A stretch of 64,000 nucleotides of DNA, taken from contig CAVZVW010000009.1 in assembly GCA_963778845.1 (NCBI GenBank), forward strand, positions 682,001-746,000, read 5' to 3'. A program made the translations under genes and the position numbers. The notes under the pieces are model-generated. The model was given only the letters and a program-made list of their open reading frames with translations, was not told the origin of the DNA and did not search any database. Position 1 is the stretch's first letter, and every line of letters starts with the position of its first letter. Shown here piece after piece: positions 24,700 through 34,238 of the stretch. The DNA is from CAVZVW01 sp963778845. Lineage in GTDB: Bacteria; Actinomycetota; Actinomycetes; Actinomycetales; Kineosporiaceae.

Positions 24700-26213
24700 G
24701 GGCCGTCCCCGGCGTCACGGCACAGCTGGCCGCCCTGCTGCGCCTGCGGCTCGCCATGCTCGGCGGGCGGCGCCGCGCGGTGCGTGCGAGCCTCACCTGG
24801 ATCCCGATCGGTGTGGTCGCGCTGGTGGCCGCTTCGACCCGGCTACCGGCCGGCAACGCCCGCGACATCCTGCTGCTGCTGCCGACCGCATGGCTGCTCT
24901 TCGCCGCTACGGCCGTGGTGGCCGCCGTCACGGGGGCCACCGGACGGGAGCTCCTGCCCCGCGAGCACTCAGCCGTGTTCCCGGTGGACCCGGCCGCCGA
25001 CCATGCGGGCGCCCTGCTGCTGACCCCGCTCAACCTGGCCTGGAGCCTGCAGCTGGTGGGGCTGCTGGTCGCTACGTCCTGGGCGGTGGGCCCGCGGCCG
25101 GGCCTGGTGGCCGCCCAGGTGTCCGTCCTGGTCTGGGTGGTGGCGGTCACCTGTGTGGCGCAGGCCCTCGGGTGGGCCGCCGAGCTCGCGCGCAGCAGCC
25201 GCACCGGGGCATGGCTGCTTCGGGGGCTCGCGGTCGCGGCCGTCGTGACCGTCGTCGTGGTGCTGTCACGCGGCGACGTCGTGACCGTGCTCCAGCGATC
25301 GCCCACCGTGACCCTCGTCGCCGATGCCCAGGCCGGCGCGACCGGCACGCTCGTCCCCTGGTCGAGGGGGGTCGCGACCACCGGGCTGGTCGCGGTGGTG
25401 GCGTGGGCACTGGGGGTGCGGCTGCTGCGCAGCGTCCAGCGCAGGCCCAGCCTGGTGCGTGCCCATGTCGAGAGCCGGCGCCACGCCCGACGAGGACCGG
25501 CTCGCACGGAGCTGCGCGCCTACCTGCGCATCGACCGCGCAAGCGTGTGGCGATCGGTGCCACTGCGGCGCGGGCTGGCCGCCCTCGTCGCGTTGCCTGC
25601 CCTGGCCGCCGGCCTGGCACGCCTCGACTGGACCCTCGTGGCCCTCCTTCCTGGGGTGGTGGCCTCGGGTGCGGGCCTGCTCTTCGGGGTCAACGCGTTC
25701 AGCCTCGACGGCAGCGGTGCGGTGTGGCGTGACACGCTCCCGGGCACCGCGCGGCTCGTCCTCCTCGCACGGGCTCTCGTGATCGGAGAGCTCTGCGCCG
25801 CGGCGGCCGTTCTCACCGTCCTGGGGGCGGCCCTGAGAGCCCCCGGGTCACCGAGCGCCACGCAGGTGGTCGCGCTGCTCTGCGCGGTCGCGGCGGCCAC
25901 GGCCCAGGTCACGAGCCGATGCCTGGTCTGGTCGTTGGACCACCCGTACGCAGCCGCACTGCGTGAGGCGCGGGACCAGCCGGCACCGCCCGCGGCCATG
26001 GCCGGGTACTCGGTCCGCCTGGCGACGGTGACCACCGCCACCGGGCTGACACTGGCGGCCCTGTCTGCCGGAGACGCCGCCACGGCCATGCTCGTCTTCA
26101 CCCTGGCCGTTCTTCTGCTCGCTGCGCGCCGCGGCCTCGCGGCGACGAGGGGATGGCAGGACGCCGTCGTCCGCAGCCGCGTCGTCGGCACCGTCGCCGG
26201 GGTCCGGGCCTGA
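24696..26213 (+). CDS. ABC transporter membrane subunit
   Basis: A 505-residue integral membrane protein with about ten to twelve hydrophobic segments spread over the whole length (for example VVALVAASTRL, ILLLLPTAWLLFAATAVVAAV, and a last pair near 435-485). No solute-binding or ATPase motif is present. It overlaps the ATPase gene (GTGA), which makes it the permease partner. Similar ATPase/permease pairs next to acyl-CoA ligases occur in actinobacteria, but the transported compound is not known. A 15-bp tandem repeat starts 17 bp after its stop. Confidence 0.82.
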   Translation: MRAVPGVTAQLAALLRLRLAMLGGRRRAVRASLTWIPIGVVALVAASTRLPAGNARDILLLLPTAWLLFAATAVVAAVTGATGRELLPREHSAVFPVDPAADHAGALLLTPLNLAWSLQLVGLLVATSWAVGPRPGLVAAQVSVLVWVVAVTCVAQALGWAAELARSSRTGAWLLRGLAVAAVVTVVVVLSRGDVVTVLQRSPTVTLVADAQAGATGTLVPWSRGVATTGLVAVVAWALGVRLLRSVQRRPSLVRAHVESRRHARRGPARTELRAYLRIDRASVWRSVPLRRGLAALVALPALAAGLARLDWTLVALLPGVVASGAGLLFGVNAFSLDGSGAVWRDTLPGTARLVLLARALVIGELCAAAAVLTVLGAALRAPGSPSATQVVALLCAVAAATAQVTSRCLVWSLDHPYAAALREARDQPAPPAAMAGYSVRLATVTTATGLTLAALSAGDAATAMLVFTLAVLLLAARRGLAATRGWQDAVVRSRVVGTVAGVRA

Positions 26214-26230
26214 GGTGACCGGCCCCGAGG

Positions 26231-26320
26231 TGACCGGGACGGGCGTGACCGGGACGGGCGTGACCGGGACGGGCGTGACCGGGACGGGCGTGACCCGGAC
26301 GGGCGTGACTGGGACAGAAC
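26231..26320. repeat. 15-bp tandem repeat, six units
   Basis: TGACCGGGACGGGCG occurs four times perfectly (26231-26290), then once with one change and once degenerate (to 26320). It sits in the 213-bp gap between the ABC permease and tadE, and looks like a variable-number minisatellite. Confidence 0.9.
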
Positions 26321-26426
26321 GGGGCATCGGGTGCAGGGGATATGGCACCGGGCACGCGTGATGTGATGCACACTGGGAGCCGACCCGCGCTCGGGTCACC
26401 CGGACTTGGCTGCTCAGAGGTGGTTC

Positions 26427-26873
26427 ATGGTCGACGGCCGCGCCGGCGTCGCTGACCGCGGCGCCGCCGCCGTGGAGTTCGCCCTCGTCTCCCTGCTGCT
26501 GTTCACGATCCTCTTCGGCATCCTGCAGTACGGCATGGGCTTCTTCGAGCAGCAGGCGGCGTCCTCGACGGCCAGGGACGCCGCGCGCCTGGCGGCCGTG
26601 GGCATCTCCGACTGCGGGGTGTTCTCCTCGACGGTGAGGGCCGACGCCGCGGCCAACGGCCTTCGGATGGGCGCCGGGACCACCGTCCATGCCAGGTTCA
26701 CGCCCAGCGGCGCGAACCAGCCCATCGGCGACGTGGTCGTGACCCTCACCTACACCCCCACGCGGATCGGGCTGTCGTGGATCCCCTACCCGTCGGGCGA
26801 CTCGCACGGGAACCTCACGGTGACGGCCCGCGCGCACGTGGAGCAGCTCGGCTCGGTGAGGGACACGTGCTGA
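26427..26873 (+). CDS. tadE: TadE-like minor pseudopilin
   Basis: A 148-residue TadE-family protein, the first gene of the Tad/Flp pilus operon. The N-terminus has the prepilin-like motif DRGAAAVEFALVSLLLFTI (processing expected after the Gly, Glu at +5) followed by one membrane helix (about 13-36); the rest is extracytoplasmic, with Cys residues at SDCGVF and the very end. ATG 26427 is chosen for AGAGG 6 bases upstream; an in-frame TTG at 26406 would add 7 residues. It overlaps tadG by 7 bp. Confidence 0.85.
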   Translation: MVDGRAGVADRGAAAVEFALVSLLLFTILFGILQYGMGFFEQQAASSTARDAARLAAVGISDCGVFSSTVRADAAANGLRMGAGTTVHARFTPSGANQPIGDVVVTLTYTPTRIGLSWIPYPSGDSHGNLTVTARAHVEQLGSVRDTC

Positions 26874-28726
26874 CCCGGGCCCTGAGCCGCCCGACCGGGG
26901 GTCTGCGCTCGAGGCACGTGGCCGGCGGTCCGACGGAGGAGGGCGCGGTCGCCGTCATCGTCGCGGTGACGGCCCTGTCCATGGTGCTCTTCGGCGTCAG
27001 CGCGCTCGCGGTCGACCTCGGCGACGCCTACGCGCGGCAGCGCCAGCTGGCGGCCAGCGCCGACCTGGCAGCCCTCGCCGGTGCCGGCCAGCTGCCTGAC
27101 CGCGCCGCGGCACGCACGGCAGCCCTGGAGAACCTCTGCTCGCAGGCGAACGTCGTGCAGGGTTGGCCCGCCGGCACCTGCCCGACGCCGGCGGACTCCG
27201 CGACCTGGGACTTCGACGGCAACCTCACCAACGGCGAGATCCAGTTCTACACGGGCGCGCCGGACCCCGGCTCCAACCGTTTCAGTGCCGGCCAGCTGGC
27301 CACGGGCACCACGGCCACCGGCATCCGGGTGCTCACCCCGAACGCCACTGTGCAGTTCGGATTCGCTACGGCCCTCGGCTACTCCTCCGTCGACGTGCGC
27401 AGGGCCGCGACGGCGGCGCTGTTCAACGCCCGCGGCCCCGGCCACATGCCGCTCTTCGGCATCCCCTCCGACGCCGGCCTCACCTGCTTCCTCGACCGCG
27501 GCAACAACGGCGGCGACCACGGCGTCAACATCGCGAAGCCGCCACCGCCGACGACGACCTACCAGATCCGCGCCTCCCCCACGACGGGGCTGCGCGCCGG
27601 GGACCGCGTCTTCGTCACGATCACCCCGCCGGTGCCACCCGACGTCACGTCCGGCGCCCCGCAGGTCACGTACACCATCGACGTGTTCGTGAACTCGAGC
27701 AACCCGCTGGCACAGGGCCAGCTCACCGTCAGCCCGACGCGCGACGTCGTGTCCTTCAGCGCCCCCGGCGGCCAGCCCGTCGACGTCGACCTCCCGGTGT
27801 GGGTGCAGATCACGCAGACCTCGACGGCCAGCGGGGTGAACCCGGTCGTGGACGTCACGAACTCCGTCTCGATCAAGTACGCGATCAGCCAGCCGTGCGA
27901 TGCGGACTCGGCCAACCGCGGCTACCTGGACGAGCCCCGGCAGTCGGGGGCCCAGACGCCGTGGGTCGTCTACAACACGATCCTGGGGTTCGACCACGAC
28001 CTGCACCCCTACATGGACTGGCCGACCCCGGGCCGGCCCGAGCCGGCGATCGCCGACACGTGCGACACGCTGCCCGGCGCGGTCTACGCCACGAGCCAGG
28101 CGACCTGGGTGCCGGACGCGAACTGCGTGACGCTGGACTCCGGCGTGAGCATCAGGAGCTTCTCCCGCGGGCTGTTCGACGGCGCCGGGGGGCTGCCCGG
28201 CCGGATGGACCCGCGCTGCGGGACCGTGACCACCACGTCAGGGCCGGAGCACGGCATCGAGGGCGCCTACCTCAGCCAGTTCGTCGACACGTCCTTCGGG
28301 ACCCTCGACCAGTTCCTCACCGCCATCCGGTCACCCGCCCCAGCACCCGCGGACAAGCGCGGCTGGCTCAGCGCCGACGCCCTGACGTGCGCCCGCCTCA
28401 CGTTCATCCCGGTCGTCAGGCCCCAGCTTCCCGTGCAGAATGACGATCCGGACGCCGTCCTCCCCGTGGTCGACATCAAGATCCTCTGGATCGACTCGGT
28501 CGCGCAGCTCGGCGACGCCGAACCGGTGAACCACGCCGAGCGCGGGTTCCTGTGGAACGACCACGAAGAGGAGAGCAGGTTGCAGGGGGTGCTCGGCTAT
28601 GTGATCGACCCGAGCTATCTGCCGGCGACCGTGGCCGGCCTCATCCCCTCCACAGACCAGTACTTCTCCGACACATTGCCCAAGCTCGTGCGACTGGTGC
28701 ACGACATCGACGACCCGGCGACCTAG
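26867..28726 (+). CDS. tadG: TadG-like pilus assembly protein
   Basis: A 619-residue protein with a single N-terminal membrane helix after a TadE/TadG-type motif (EEGAVAVIVAVTALSMVLFGVSALAVDLGDAYARQRQLAASADLAALA, about 25-70). The remaining 550 residues are secreted, with several Cys residues and no recognised enzyme motif. The leader helix plus the AVDLGDAYARQRQLAASADLAALAGA segment is the hallmark of Tad-locus TadG proteins. The GTG overlaps tadE. No downstream ribosome site marks a shorter start. A 126-bp gap separates it from cpaB. Confidence 0.8.
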   Translation: MLTRALSRPTGGLRSRHVAGGPTEEGAVAVIVAVTALSMVLFGVSALAVDLGDAYARQRQLAASADLAALAGAGQLPDRAAARTAALENLCSQANVVQGWPAGTCPTPADSATWDFDGNLTNGEIQFYTGAPDPGSNRFSAGQLATGTTATGIRVLTPNATVQFGFATALGYSSVDVRRAATAALFNARGPGHMPLFGIPSDAGLTCFLDRGNNGGDHGVNIAKPPPPTTTYQIRASPTTGLRAGDRVFVTITPPVPPDVTSGAPQVTYTIDVFVNSSNPLAQGQLTVSPTRDVVSFSAPGGQPVDVDLPVWVQITQTSTASGVNPVVDVTNSVSIKYAISQPCDADSANRGYLDEPRQSGAQTPWVVYNTILGFDHDLHPYMDWPTPGRPEPAIADTCDTLPGAVYATSQATWVPDANCVTLDSGVSIRSFSRGLFDGAGGLPGRMDPRCGTVTTTSGPEHGIEGAYLSQFVDTSFGTLDQFLTAIRSPAPAPADKRGWLSADALTCARLTFIPVVRPQLPVQNDDPDAVLPVVDIKILWIDSVAQLGDAEPVNHAERGFLWNDHEEESRLQGVLGYVIDPSYLPATVAGLIPSTDQYFSDTLPKLVRLVHDIDDPAT

Positions 28727-28852
28727 TCCGTGCTCCCGAGCCCCGCCTACCGACGTCACACGTCTGCATGTCGCGCCCGCGCGCCGGAGGCCCCACGATG
28801 ATCGAGGGTCGCGCGCCCCACCACCAGCGGCTCCACCACCGATAGGACGGAC

Positions 28853-29596
28853 ATGGGACGACGCACCACTCTGCTGATCGCCTCGATCCTGGTAGCGGCT
28901 CTCGGCACCGCGCTGGTGTACCTGTGGGCGCGAGGGGCCGACCAGAGGGCCCAGCACAACCAGGAGACCATCGGCGTCGTGTTCGCCCGGGGCGAGATCG
29001 TGCCCGGGACGTCGGCCAAGACCGCGCTGTCGCTGAACCTGCTCGAGACCCGACAGATGCCCCAGGCCTATGTCCCGTCGAGCGCCGTCCACACCGTGGA
29101 CGAGCTCGGGGACGACGTCGCCGCGGGGGTGATCGCGCCCAACCAGGTCGTCGTGCAGGCGATGTTCGCACCAGCCGGCCAGTCCGGTGGGGCCAACGCC
29201 CTGCCCCCCAAGAAGCTCGCGGTAGCCGTGCCGCTGTCCGACCCGGCGCGGGTCGCGGGCAGCCTCGTGCCGCTGAGCGAGGTCACGATCTTCGTGACGA
29301 TGCAGGACCAGACGACGGGTGCGGTGGCGACGCGGGTTCTGCTCAAGGACGTCACGGTCCTCAAGGTTGGCGCGACCGGCGCCAGCACCACCAGCACCAG
29401 CCAGAGCAGCCAGACCGCGCCCAAGGAGCAGGTGCCGAACACCATCCTCACGCTTGCCCTCAGTACCAAGGAGGCCCAGGCAGTGATCCTCGCCAACAAG
29501 AGCGGCGAGCTCTGGTTCGGGCTGCGCGGTCCCGACAGCGAGGTCGACACCGTGCCCCCCACCACGCTGCACAACCTCTTCGACCAGGTGTCATGA
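28853..29596 (+). CDS. cpaB: Flp pilus assembly protein CpaB/RcpC
   Basis: A 247-residue periplasm-facing pilus assembly protein. One N-terminal membrane helix (about 5-26) precedes a SAF-like domain (about 40-105; VVFARGEIVPGTSAKTALSLNLLETRQMP, PNQVVVQAMF) and the RcpC domain (KKLAVAVPLSDPARVAGSLVPLSEV). An AGGA ribosome site lies 6 bases before the ATG. The stop overlaps the next start (ATGA), tying it to cpaE. Confidence 0.87.
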   Translation: MGRRTTLLIASILVAALGTALVYLWARGADQRAQHNQETIGVVFARGEIVPGTSAKTALSLNLLETRQMPQAYVPSSAVHTVDELGDDVAAGVIAPNQVVVQAMFAPAGQSGGANALPPKKLAVAVPLSDPARVAGSLVPLSEVTIFVTMQDQTTGAVATRVLLKDVTVLKVGATGASTTSTSQSSQTAPKEQVPNTILTLALSTKEAQAVILANKSGELWFGLRGPDSEVDTVPPTTLHNLFDQVS

Positions 29597-30795
29597 CCGT
29601 CGTCTGCGACCTGAACCCCACCACGGCCGAGACCCTCGCCGCGGCGGTGGGGGACGCCGCCATGCTCCCGAGCCTTGACGCGCTGCGCCGAGCCCTGGAG
29701 GAGAACCCGACCGAGGACGTCGTCGTCCTCGGTCCGTCGATCGACCAGGTCGGCGCGCTGCGCCTGGCCGAGGGCATGCGCATGAGCCGCCCCAGCCTGG
29801 GGGTGATCCTCGTCCGCCGCCGCATCGACACCTCGCTGCTCGCCGAGGCGCTGCGCTGCGGGGTCCGCGAGGTCGTCGACGAACGCGACCTCACGGCCCT
29901 CAACGCCGCCGTCCGGCGCAGCAGAGGGGTCTCGGCGGCCGTGCGCGACCAGGCCGGGGGCGGGTCCGCCGACCCGGGCCGTCGCCGCGGTCGCGTCGTC
30001 ACGGTCTTCTCCGCCAAGGGGGGCTGCGGCAAGACCACGCTGGCGACCAACCTCGCCGCCGCGCTGGCCGACAGGGGACGGCGCGAGGTATGCCTCGTCG
30101 ACCTCGACCTGGCGTTCGGAGACGTCGCCATCGCGATGCAGCTCTTCCCGCAGCACACGATCGCCGACGCCGTGCTGCTGGAGGAGCGGCCGGACATCGC
30201 GACACTGCAGACCCTGCTGACGACGCACTCCCCCGGGCTGCACACCCTCGTCGCCCCCGTCGAGCCCGGGATGGCCGAGTCGATCCCGGCGTCCCTGGTC
30301 GTCCACATCCTCGAGGTGCTGCGCGACCATTTCGACTTCGTGATCATCGACACCCCTCCGGCGTTCGACGACCATGTGCTGGCCGCCTTCGACCTTTCCG
30401 ACGTCGTCGCACTCATCGCGACGCTGGACATCCCGGCCCTGAAGAACCTCAAGCTCACGCTGGAGACCATGGACCTGCTCAACTACCCCCGGGACCGGTG
30501 GCGCATCGTGATCAACCGGGCGGACTCGAAGGTCGGCCTGTCGATCGCCGAGGTCGAGAAGACGCTGCGTTCGGGCATCGCCTTGCAGATCCCCAGCTCG
30601 CGCGACGTCCCCGCGACCATCAACCGCGGCGTCCCGATCGTGCTCGACGACCCCCGGCACCCCGTGAGCCTCGCGATCCGGCAGTTCGCGGAGAAGCAGG
30701 TGGCCGCCGTGGCCGCACCCGCCGTGCAGGTGGTGCCGGCGCGGCTGCGCAACGACCGGCGTGGCCTCCTGCGGCGAAGGAGCGCCCAGTCATGA
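29593..30795 (+). CDS. cpaE: CpaE/TadZ-like pilus localisation ATPase
   Basis: A 400-residue protein with an N-terminal receiver-like domain lacking a clear phospho-Asp (about 1-110) and a C-terminal MinD/ParA ATPase (about 135-365). The deviant Walker A is VFSAKGGCGKTTLATNLAAA near residue 138; DLDLAFGDVAIAM and VIIDTPPAF are the switch/Walker B motifs. TadZ proteins set the place of Tad pilus assembly. The end is Arg-rich (LLRRRSAQS). It is coupled to cpaB and cpaF by 4-bp overlaps. Confidence 0.88.
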   Translation: MTVVCDLNPTTAETLAAAVGDAAMLPSLDALRRALEENPTEDVVVLGPSIDQVGALRLAEGMRMSRPSLGVILVRRRIDTSLLAEALRCGVREVVDERDLTALNAAVRRSRGVSAAVRDQAGGGSADPGRRRGRVVTVFSAKGGCGKTTLATNLAAALADRGRREVCLVDLDLAFGDVAIAMQLFPQHTIADAVLLEERPDIATLQTLLTTHSPGLHTLVAPVEPGMAESIPASLVVHILEVLRDHFDFVIIDTPPAFDDHVLAAFDLSDVVALIATLDIPALKNLKLTLETMDLLNYPRDRWRIVINRADSKVGLSIAEVEKTLRSGIALQIPSSRDVPATINRGVPIVLDDPRHPVSLAIRQFAEKQVAAVAAPAVQVVPARLRNDRRGLLRRRSAQS

Positions 30796-32192
30796 GCCTG
30801 TCCGACCGCCTCGCCCAGGCCCGCCGCGACCGCACCTCGGCGATCGACCAGTCGTCGTCGCTCACCTCCTTCACCGACTCGCGCCCCCTGCGCCAGAGGC
30901 GCTCGGCGCGCGAGGACCCGTTCGCGGACCTCAAGCGCGAGGTGCACCACGCGCTGGTGGAGACCCTCGGCCCCAAGCTGTACGACGCCCGCCTGAGCCA
31001 GACCGACCTCGAGCAGCGCGTGCGGCAGACCCTGCACGAGGTGCTCACGGCCGCCGACATGCCGCTGACCGCCCCCGACCGGGCGCGGCTGGCCCAGGAG
31101 ATCGCCGACGACATCCTCGGCTACGGGCCCATCGAGCCCTACCTGCGCGACGTCGACATCACCGAGATCATGGTCAACGGGCCCGACCAGATCTACGTCG
31201 AGCGCGCAGGGCGGATCTACCCGGTCGACGGCCGCTTCAACGACGAGGACCACCTGCGCCGCACGATCGACAAGATCGTCGCCAGGGTCGGCCGTCGCAT
31301 CGACGAGTCCAGCCCGATGGTGGATGCACGCCTGCCGGACGGGAGCCGGATCAACGCCATCATCCCGCCGTTGGCCGTGGACGGCTCGCTGCTCACCGTC
31401 CGCAAGTTCTCCAGCGACCCCTTCGGCACCGACGACCTCGTCCAGTTCGGGTCCTTGACCCGCGCCGTCGCGGACTTCCTGGCGGCGTGCGTGACGGGCC
31501 GGCTCAACATCCTCGTCAGTGGCGGCACGGGTGCGGGAAAGACGACCACGCTGAACGTGCTGTCCGGGTACATCCCCGCCGAGGAGCGGGTGATCACCAT
31601 CGAGGACGCCGCCGAGCTGCAGCTGCACCAGGAGCACGTGCTTCGCCTGGAGTCACGCCCGCCGAACATCGAGGGCCGCGGCGAGGTGCGCATCCGCGAC
31701 CTCGTCCGCAACGCCCTGCGGATGCGGCCCGACCGGATCGTGGTCGGTGAGATCCGTGACGCCGCGGCACTGGACATGCTTCAAGCCATGAACACCGGCC
31801 ACGACGGCTCGATCGGCACCGTGCACGCCAACAGCCCGCGCGACGTGCTCGCGCGGGTGGAGACGATGGTCCTCATGGCGGGCATGGACCTACCCGTCCG
31901 GGCGATCCGCGAGCAGGTCGCCAGCGCGTTGGACATCATCGTCCACCAGGCGCGCTTCAAGGACGGATCGCGGCGCATCACGCACGTGACCGAGGTGATC
32001 GGCATGGAGGGTGAGGTGATCACGCTCCAGGACATCTTCGCCTTCGACCACCACATGGGCTTCGACACCGAAGGCCGTTCGCTCGGCCGTCTCAAGGCCA
32101 CCGGCTTGCGCCCGAGGACGCTGGACAAGCTGCGTGCGGCCGGGATCGAGGTCGACCCGCTCATGTTCGGCTACGAGACGCTGGGCTTGTGA
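30792..32192 (+). CDS. cpaF: Tad secretion ATPase (CpaF/TadA)
   Basis: A 466-residue type II/IV secretion ATPase that powers pilus assembly and possibly retraction. The N-terminal domain ends in GYGPIEPYLRDVDITEIMVNGPDQIYVER; Walker A is GGTGAGKTTTLN near residues 244-255; the Asp box, Walker B (RMRPDRIVVGEIRD) and His box (GHDGSIGTVHANSPRD) follow. Length matches actinobacterial CpaF. The ATG overlaps the cpaE stop and its own stop overlaps the vWA-tadB start. Confidence 0.93.
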   Translation: MSLSDRLAQARRDRTSAIDQSSSLTSFTDSRPLRQRRSAREDPFADLKREVHHALVETLGPKLYDARLSQTDLEQRVRQTLHEVLTAADMPLTAPDRARLAQEIADDILGYGPIEPYLRDVDITEIMVNGPDQIYVERAGRIYPVDGRFNDEDHLRRTIDKIVARVGRRIDESSPMVDARLPDGSRINAIIPPLAVDGSLLTVRKFSSDPFGTDDLVQFGSLTRAVADFLAACVTGRLNILVSGGTGAGKTTTLNVLSGYIPAEERVITIEDAAELQLHQEHVLRLESRPPNIEGRGEVRIRDLVRNALRMRPDRIVVGEIRDAAALDMLQAMNTGHDGSIGTVHANSPRDVLARVETMVLMAGMDLPVRAIREQVASALDIIVHQARFKDGSRRITHVTEVIGMEGEVITLQDIFAFDHHMGFDTEGRSLGRLKATGLRPRTLDKLRAAGIEVDPLMFGYETLGL

Positions 32193-34237
32193 GGGCGGCG
32201 ACGCGACCGCGCCGAGCACGGGCCTGGGCGAGCGCGCTTGCCGCAGCCGGCATCGGCGCGGGCATCCTGGCCGGCGCCGTGGTCGCAGCCGCGCCCGCCG
32301 GTGCGGCGCAGGTTCCCGAGGGCCACATGGACAGCGTGACCCGCTCCGCGACGCAGCTGCAGTTCGTGCTGCGTGCGACGGGCCTGTCCCCCGGCGACGG
32401 GATCGACCCCGCCTCGGTGCGGATCAGCGCACAGCTCGGGTCGGCGACGGTAGGTCTGAAGCCGGACCCGCCGACGCCGTTCAACAGCACCCAGTCGGTG
32501 GTCTCGGTGAGTGTCGTGCTGTGCATGGACACGTCGGGCAGCCTGCACGCCCAGGGTCTGGCACAGGCCCAGAAGGCCGCGGTGGCACTGGTGAACGAGC
32601 TTCCTTCCGGGGCGCAGGTCGGCCTGGTGAGCTTCGACACCCACGTCACCGTGCAGGCACCGCTCACCACGAACCACGCTCGGGTGCTCTCGGCGATCCG
32701 CGGCCTCACCCTGGGCCACGACACCCTCCTCTACGCCGGGATCGTGGCGGCGGTCAAAGAGGTGGGAAGTGTCGGCCAGCGCAGCGTGGTGCTCATGACC
32801 GACGGTGTGAACGACCCCGGGACGGCCCCCGACCTGGTCTCCAGAGCCGATGCCCTCATGGCGGTGGCGGAGTCGCACTCCTCGCTGTACGCGGTCGCGT
32901 TGGGTTCCTCGCCGAACCTGAAGGAGCTCAACGGGCTGGCAAGGGTAGGTGGCACCGGAGCAGCGGTGCCCGTCAGCCGCGCGTCGGGGCTGCCCCGGGC
33001 CTTCCGCGGGGTCGCGGCGTCCATCGCGTCCCAGCTCTTCGTCACGGCCCCCGTGCCCGTGGAGCTTCAGGGGACGACGACCAAGCTCACCACGACCGCA
33101 ACGGCAGGCGGGCAGGCGATCAACGGCATCGCCGTGGTCTCGTTCCCCGTGGTGCCCCCGGCGCCGTCACCCTCAGCATCGGAGCCCCCGCGCCCGCCCC
33201 CGACCCTCGTGCGGCCCAACCGTCTGATGCGCCTGGCCAGCGGGCCGCTCCTCCTGGGCGCCTTCCCGGCGCTCTTCCTGGGTCTGTGCGTGATCCTCGC
33301 GTTCGCCTTCGGCGCGATGAGCCGCGGGAGCAAGCCGGAGGAGAAGCTGCGGCGCAGGCTGGAGATCTACACCATCGCGGAACGGCAGCCCCAGCTGGCG
33401 GCGGTGGAGGAGCAGACCACCACGCTCGGGCGCAACATCGTCGCCCGGACGGCGGTGGGGCTGGCCGACCGCGTGGTGCGTCGCGGCGACTACGAGACGC
33501 GTCTGGGCGCGCGCCTCGAGGCGGCGGGTCTGCCCCTACGGCCGGCGGAGTGGCTGATCGTGCACGCCGGCATCACCCTGGTGAGCGGCCTGTTCCTGCT
33601 GCTGGTGGGTGGCGGGCGGCTGGCGCCGGCCCTGCTCGGACTTCTGCTGGGTGCGATCGTGCCGTGGGAGGTGCTGCGGGTGAGGACGACCCGTCGGGAA
33701 CGGGCCTTCCTCGGTGTGCTCCCCGACACCCTGCAGATGCTCTCCGGCAGCCTCCGGGCGGGCTACTCCCTGCCGCAGGCGATCGACTCCGTCGCCCGCG
33801 AGAGCCCCGCCCCGATGAATGCCGAGTTCAACCGGGCGCTGGTCGAGAACCGCCTGGGCGTCCCGATCGAGGACGCCCTCGAGGCGGTCGCCGCCCGCAT
33901 GGGCAGCCGTGACTTCGAGTGGGTGGTGATGGCCATCCGCGTGCAGCGCGACGTCGGGGGCAACCTCGCAGAGCTGCTCTCGACGGTCTCGGGGACCATC
34001 CGCGAGCGCGAACGGCTGCGCCGACAGGTCAGCACGCTGTCGGCCGAGGGCCGCCTGTCGGCGTGGATCCTGGGCCTGCTCCCCCTGGTCTTCGCGATCT
34101 ACCTCATCCTCGTGCGCCCTGCGTACATCGGCAGGCTGTTCACCGACCCGCTCGGGTGGGTCATGCTCATCGTCGGCGGAGTCCTGCTGGCGGTCGGGTC
34201 CCTGTGGCTGATGAGGATCGTGAAGGTGGACGTCTGA
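32189..34237 (+). CDS. tadB: TadB-type inner-membrane platform protein fused to a vWA domain
   Basis: A 682-residue protein. It begins with a signal-like hydrophobic stretch (about 15-40), then a von Willebrand factor A domain (about 100-285) with an intact metal site (DTSGS at 114-118, MTDGVND later). A Pro-rich linker, a membrane segment near 350-370 and a C-terminal type II secretion F domain (about 530-640; LPDTLQMLSGSLRAGYSLPQAI) with further membrane helices follow. TadB normally lacks the vWA part; the fused form is known in actinobacteria. The vWA domain would face outside and could bind substrate or matrix. The GTG overlaps cpaF. Confidence 0.88.
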   Translation: MRAATRPRRARAWASALAAAGIGAGILAGAVVAAAPAGAAQVPEGHMDSVTRSATQLQFVLRATGLSPGDGIDPASVRISAQLGSATVGLKPDPPTPFNSTQSVVSVSVVLCMDTSGSLHAQGLAQAQKAAVALVNELPSGAQVGLVSFDTHVTVQAPLTTNHARVLSAIRGLTLGHDTLLYAGIVAAVKEVGSVGQRSVVLMTDGVNDPGTAPDLVSRADALMAVAESHSSLYAVALGSSPNLKELNGLARVGGTGAAVPVSRASGLPRAFRGVAASIASQLFVTAPVPVELQGTTTKLTTTATAGGQAINGIAVVSFPVVPPAPSPSASEPPRPPPTLVRPNRLMRLASGPLLLGAFPALFLGLCVILAFAFGAMSRGSKPEEKLRRRLEIYTIAERQPQLAAVEEQTTTLGRNIVARTAVGLADRVVRRGDYETRLGARLEAAGLPLRPAEWLIVHAGITLVSGLFLLLVGGGRLAPALLGLLLGAIVPWEVLRVRTTRRERAFLGVLPDTLQMLSGSLRAGYSLPQAIDSVARESPAPMNAEFNRALVENRLGVPIEDALEAVAARMGSRDFEWVVMAIRVQRDVGGNLAELLSTVSGTIRERERLRRQVSTLSAEGRLSAWILGLLPLVFAIYLILVRPAYIGRLFTDPLGWVMLIVGGVLLAVGSLWLMRIVKVDV

Positions 34238-34238
34238 C

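Noticed and set aside
26231..26320. CRISPR-like array
   Set aside because: The units are 15 bp and adjoin each other without spacers, so it is a minisatellite.
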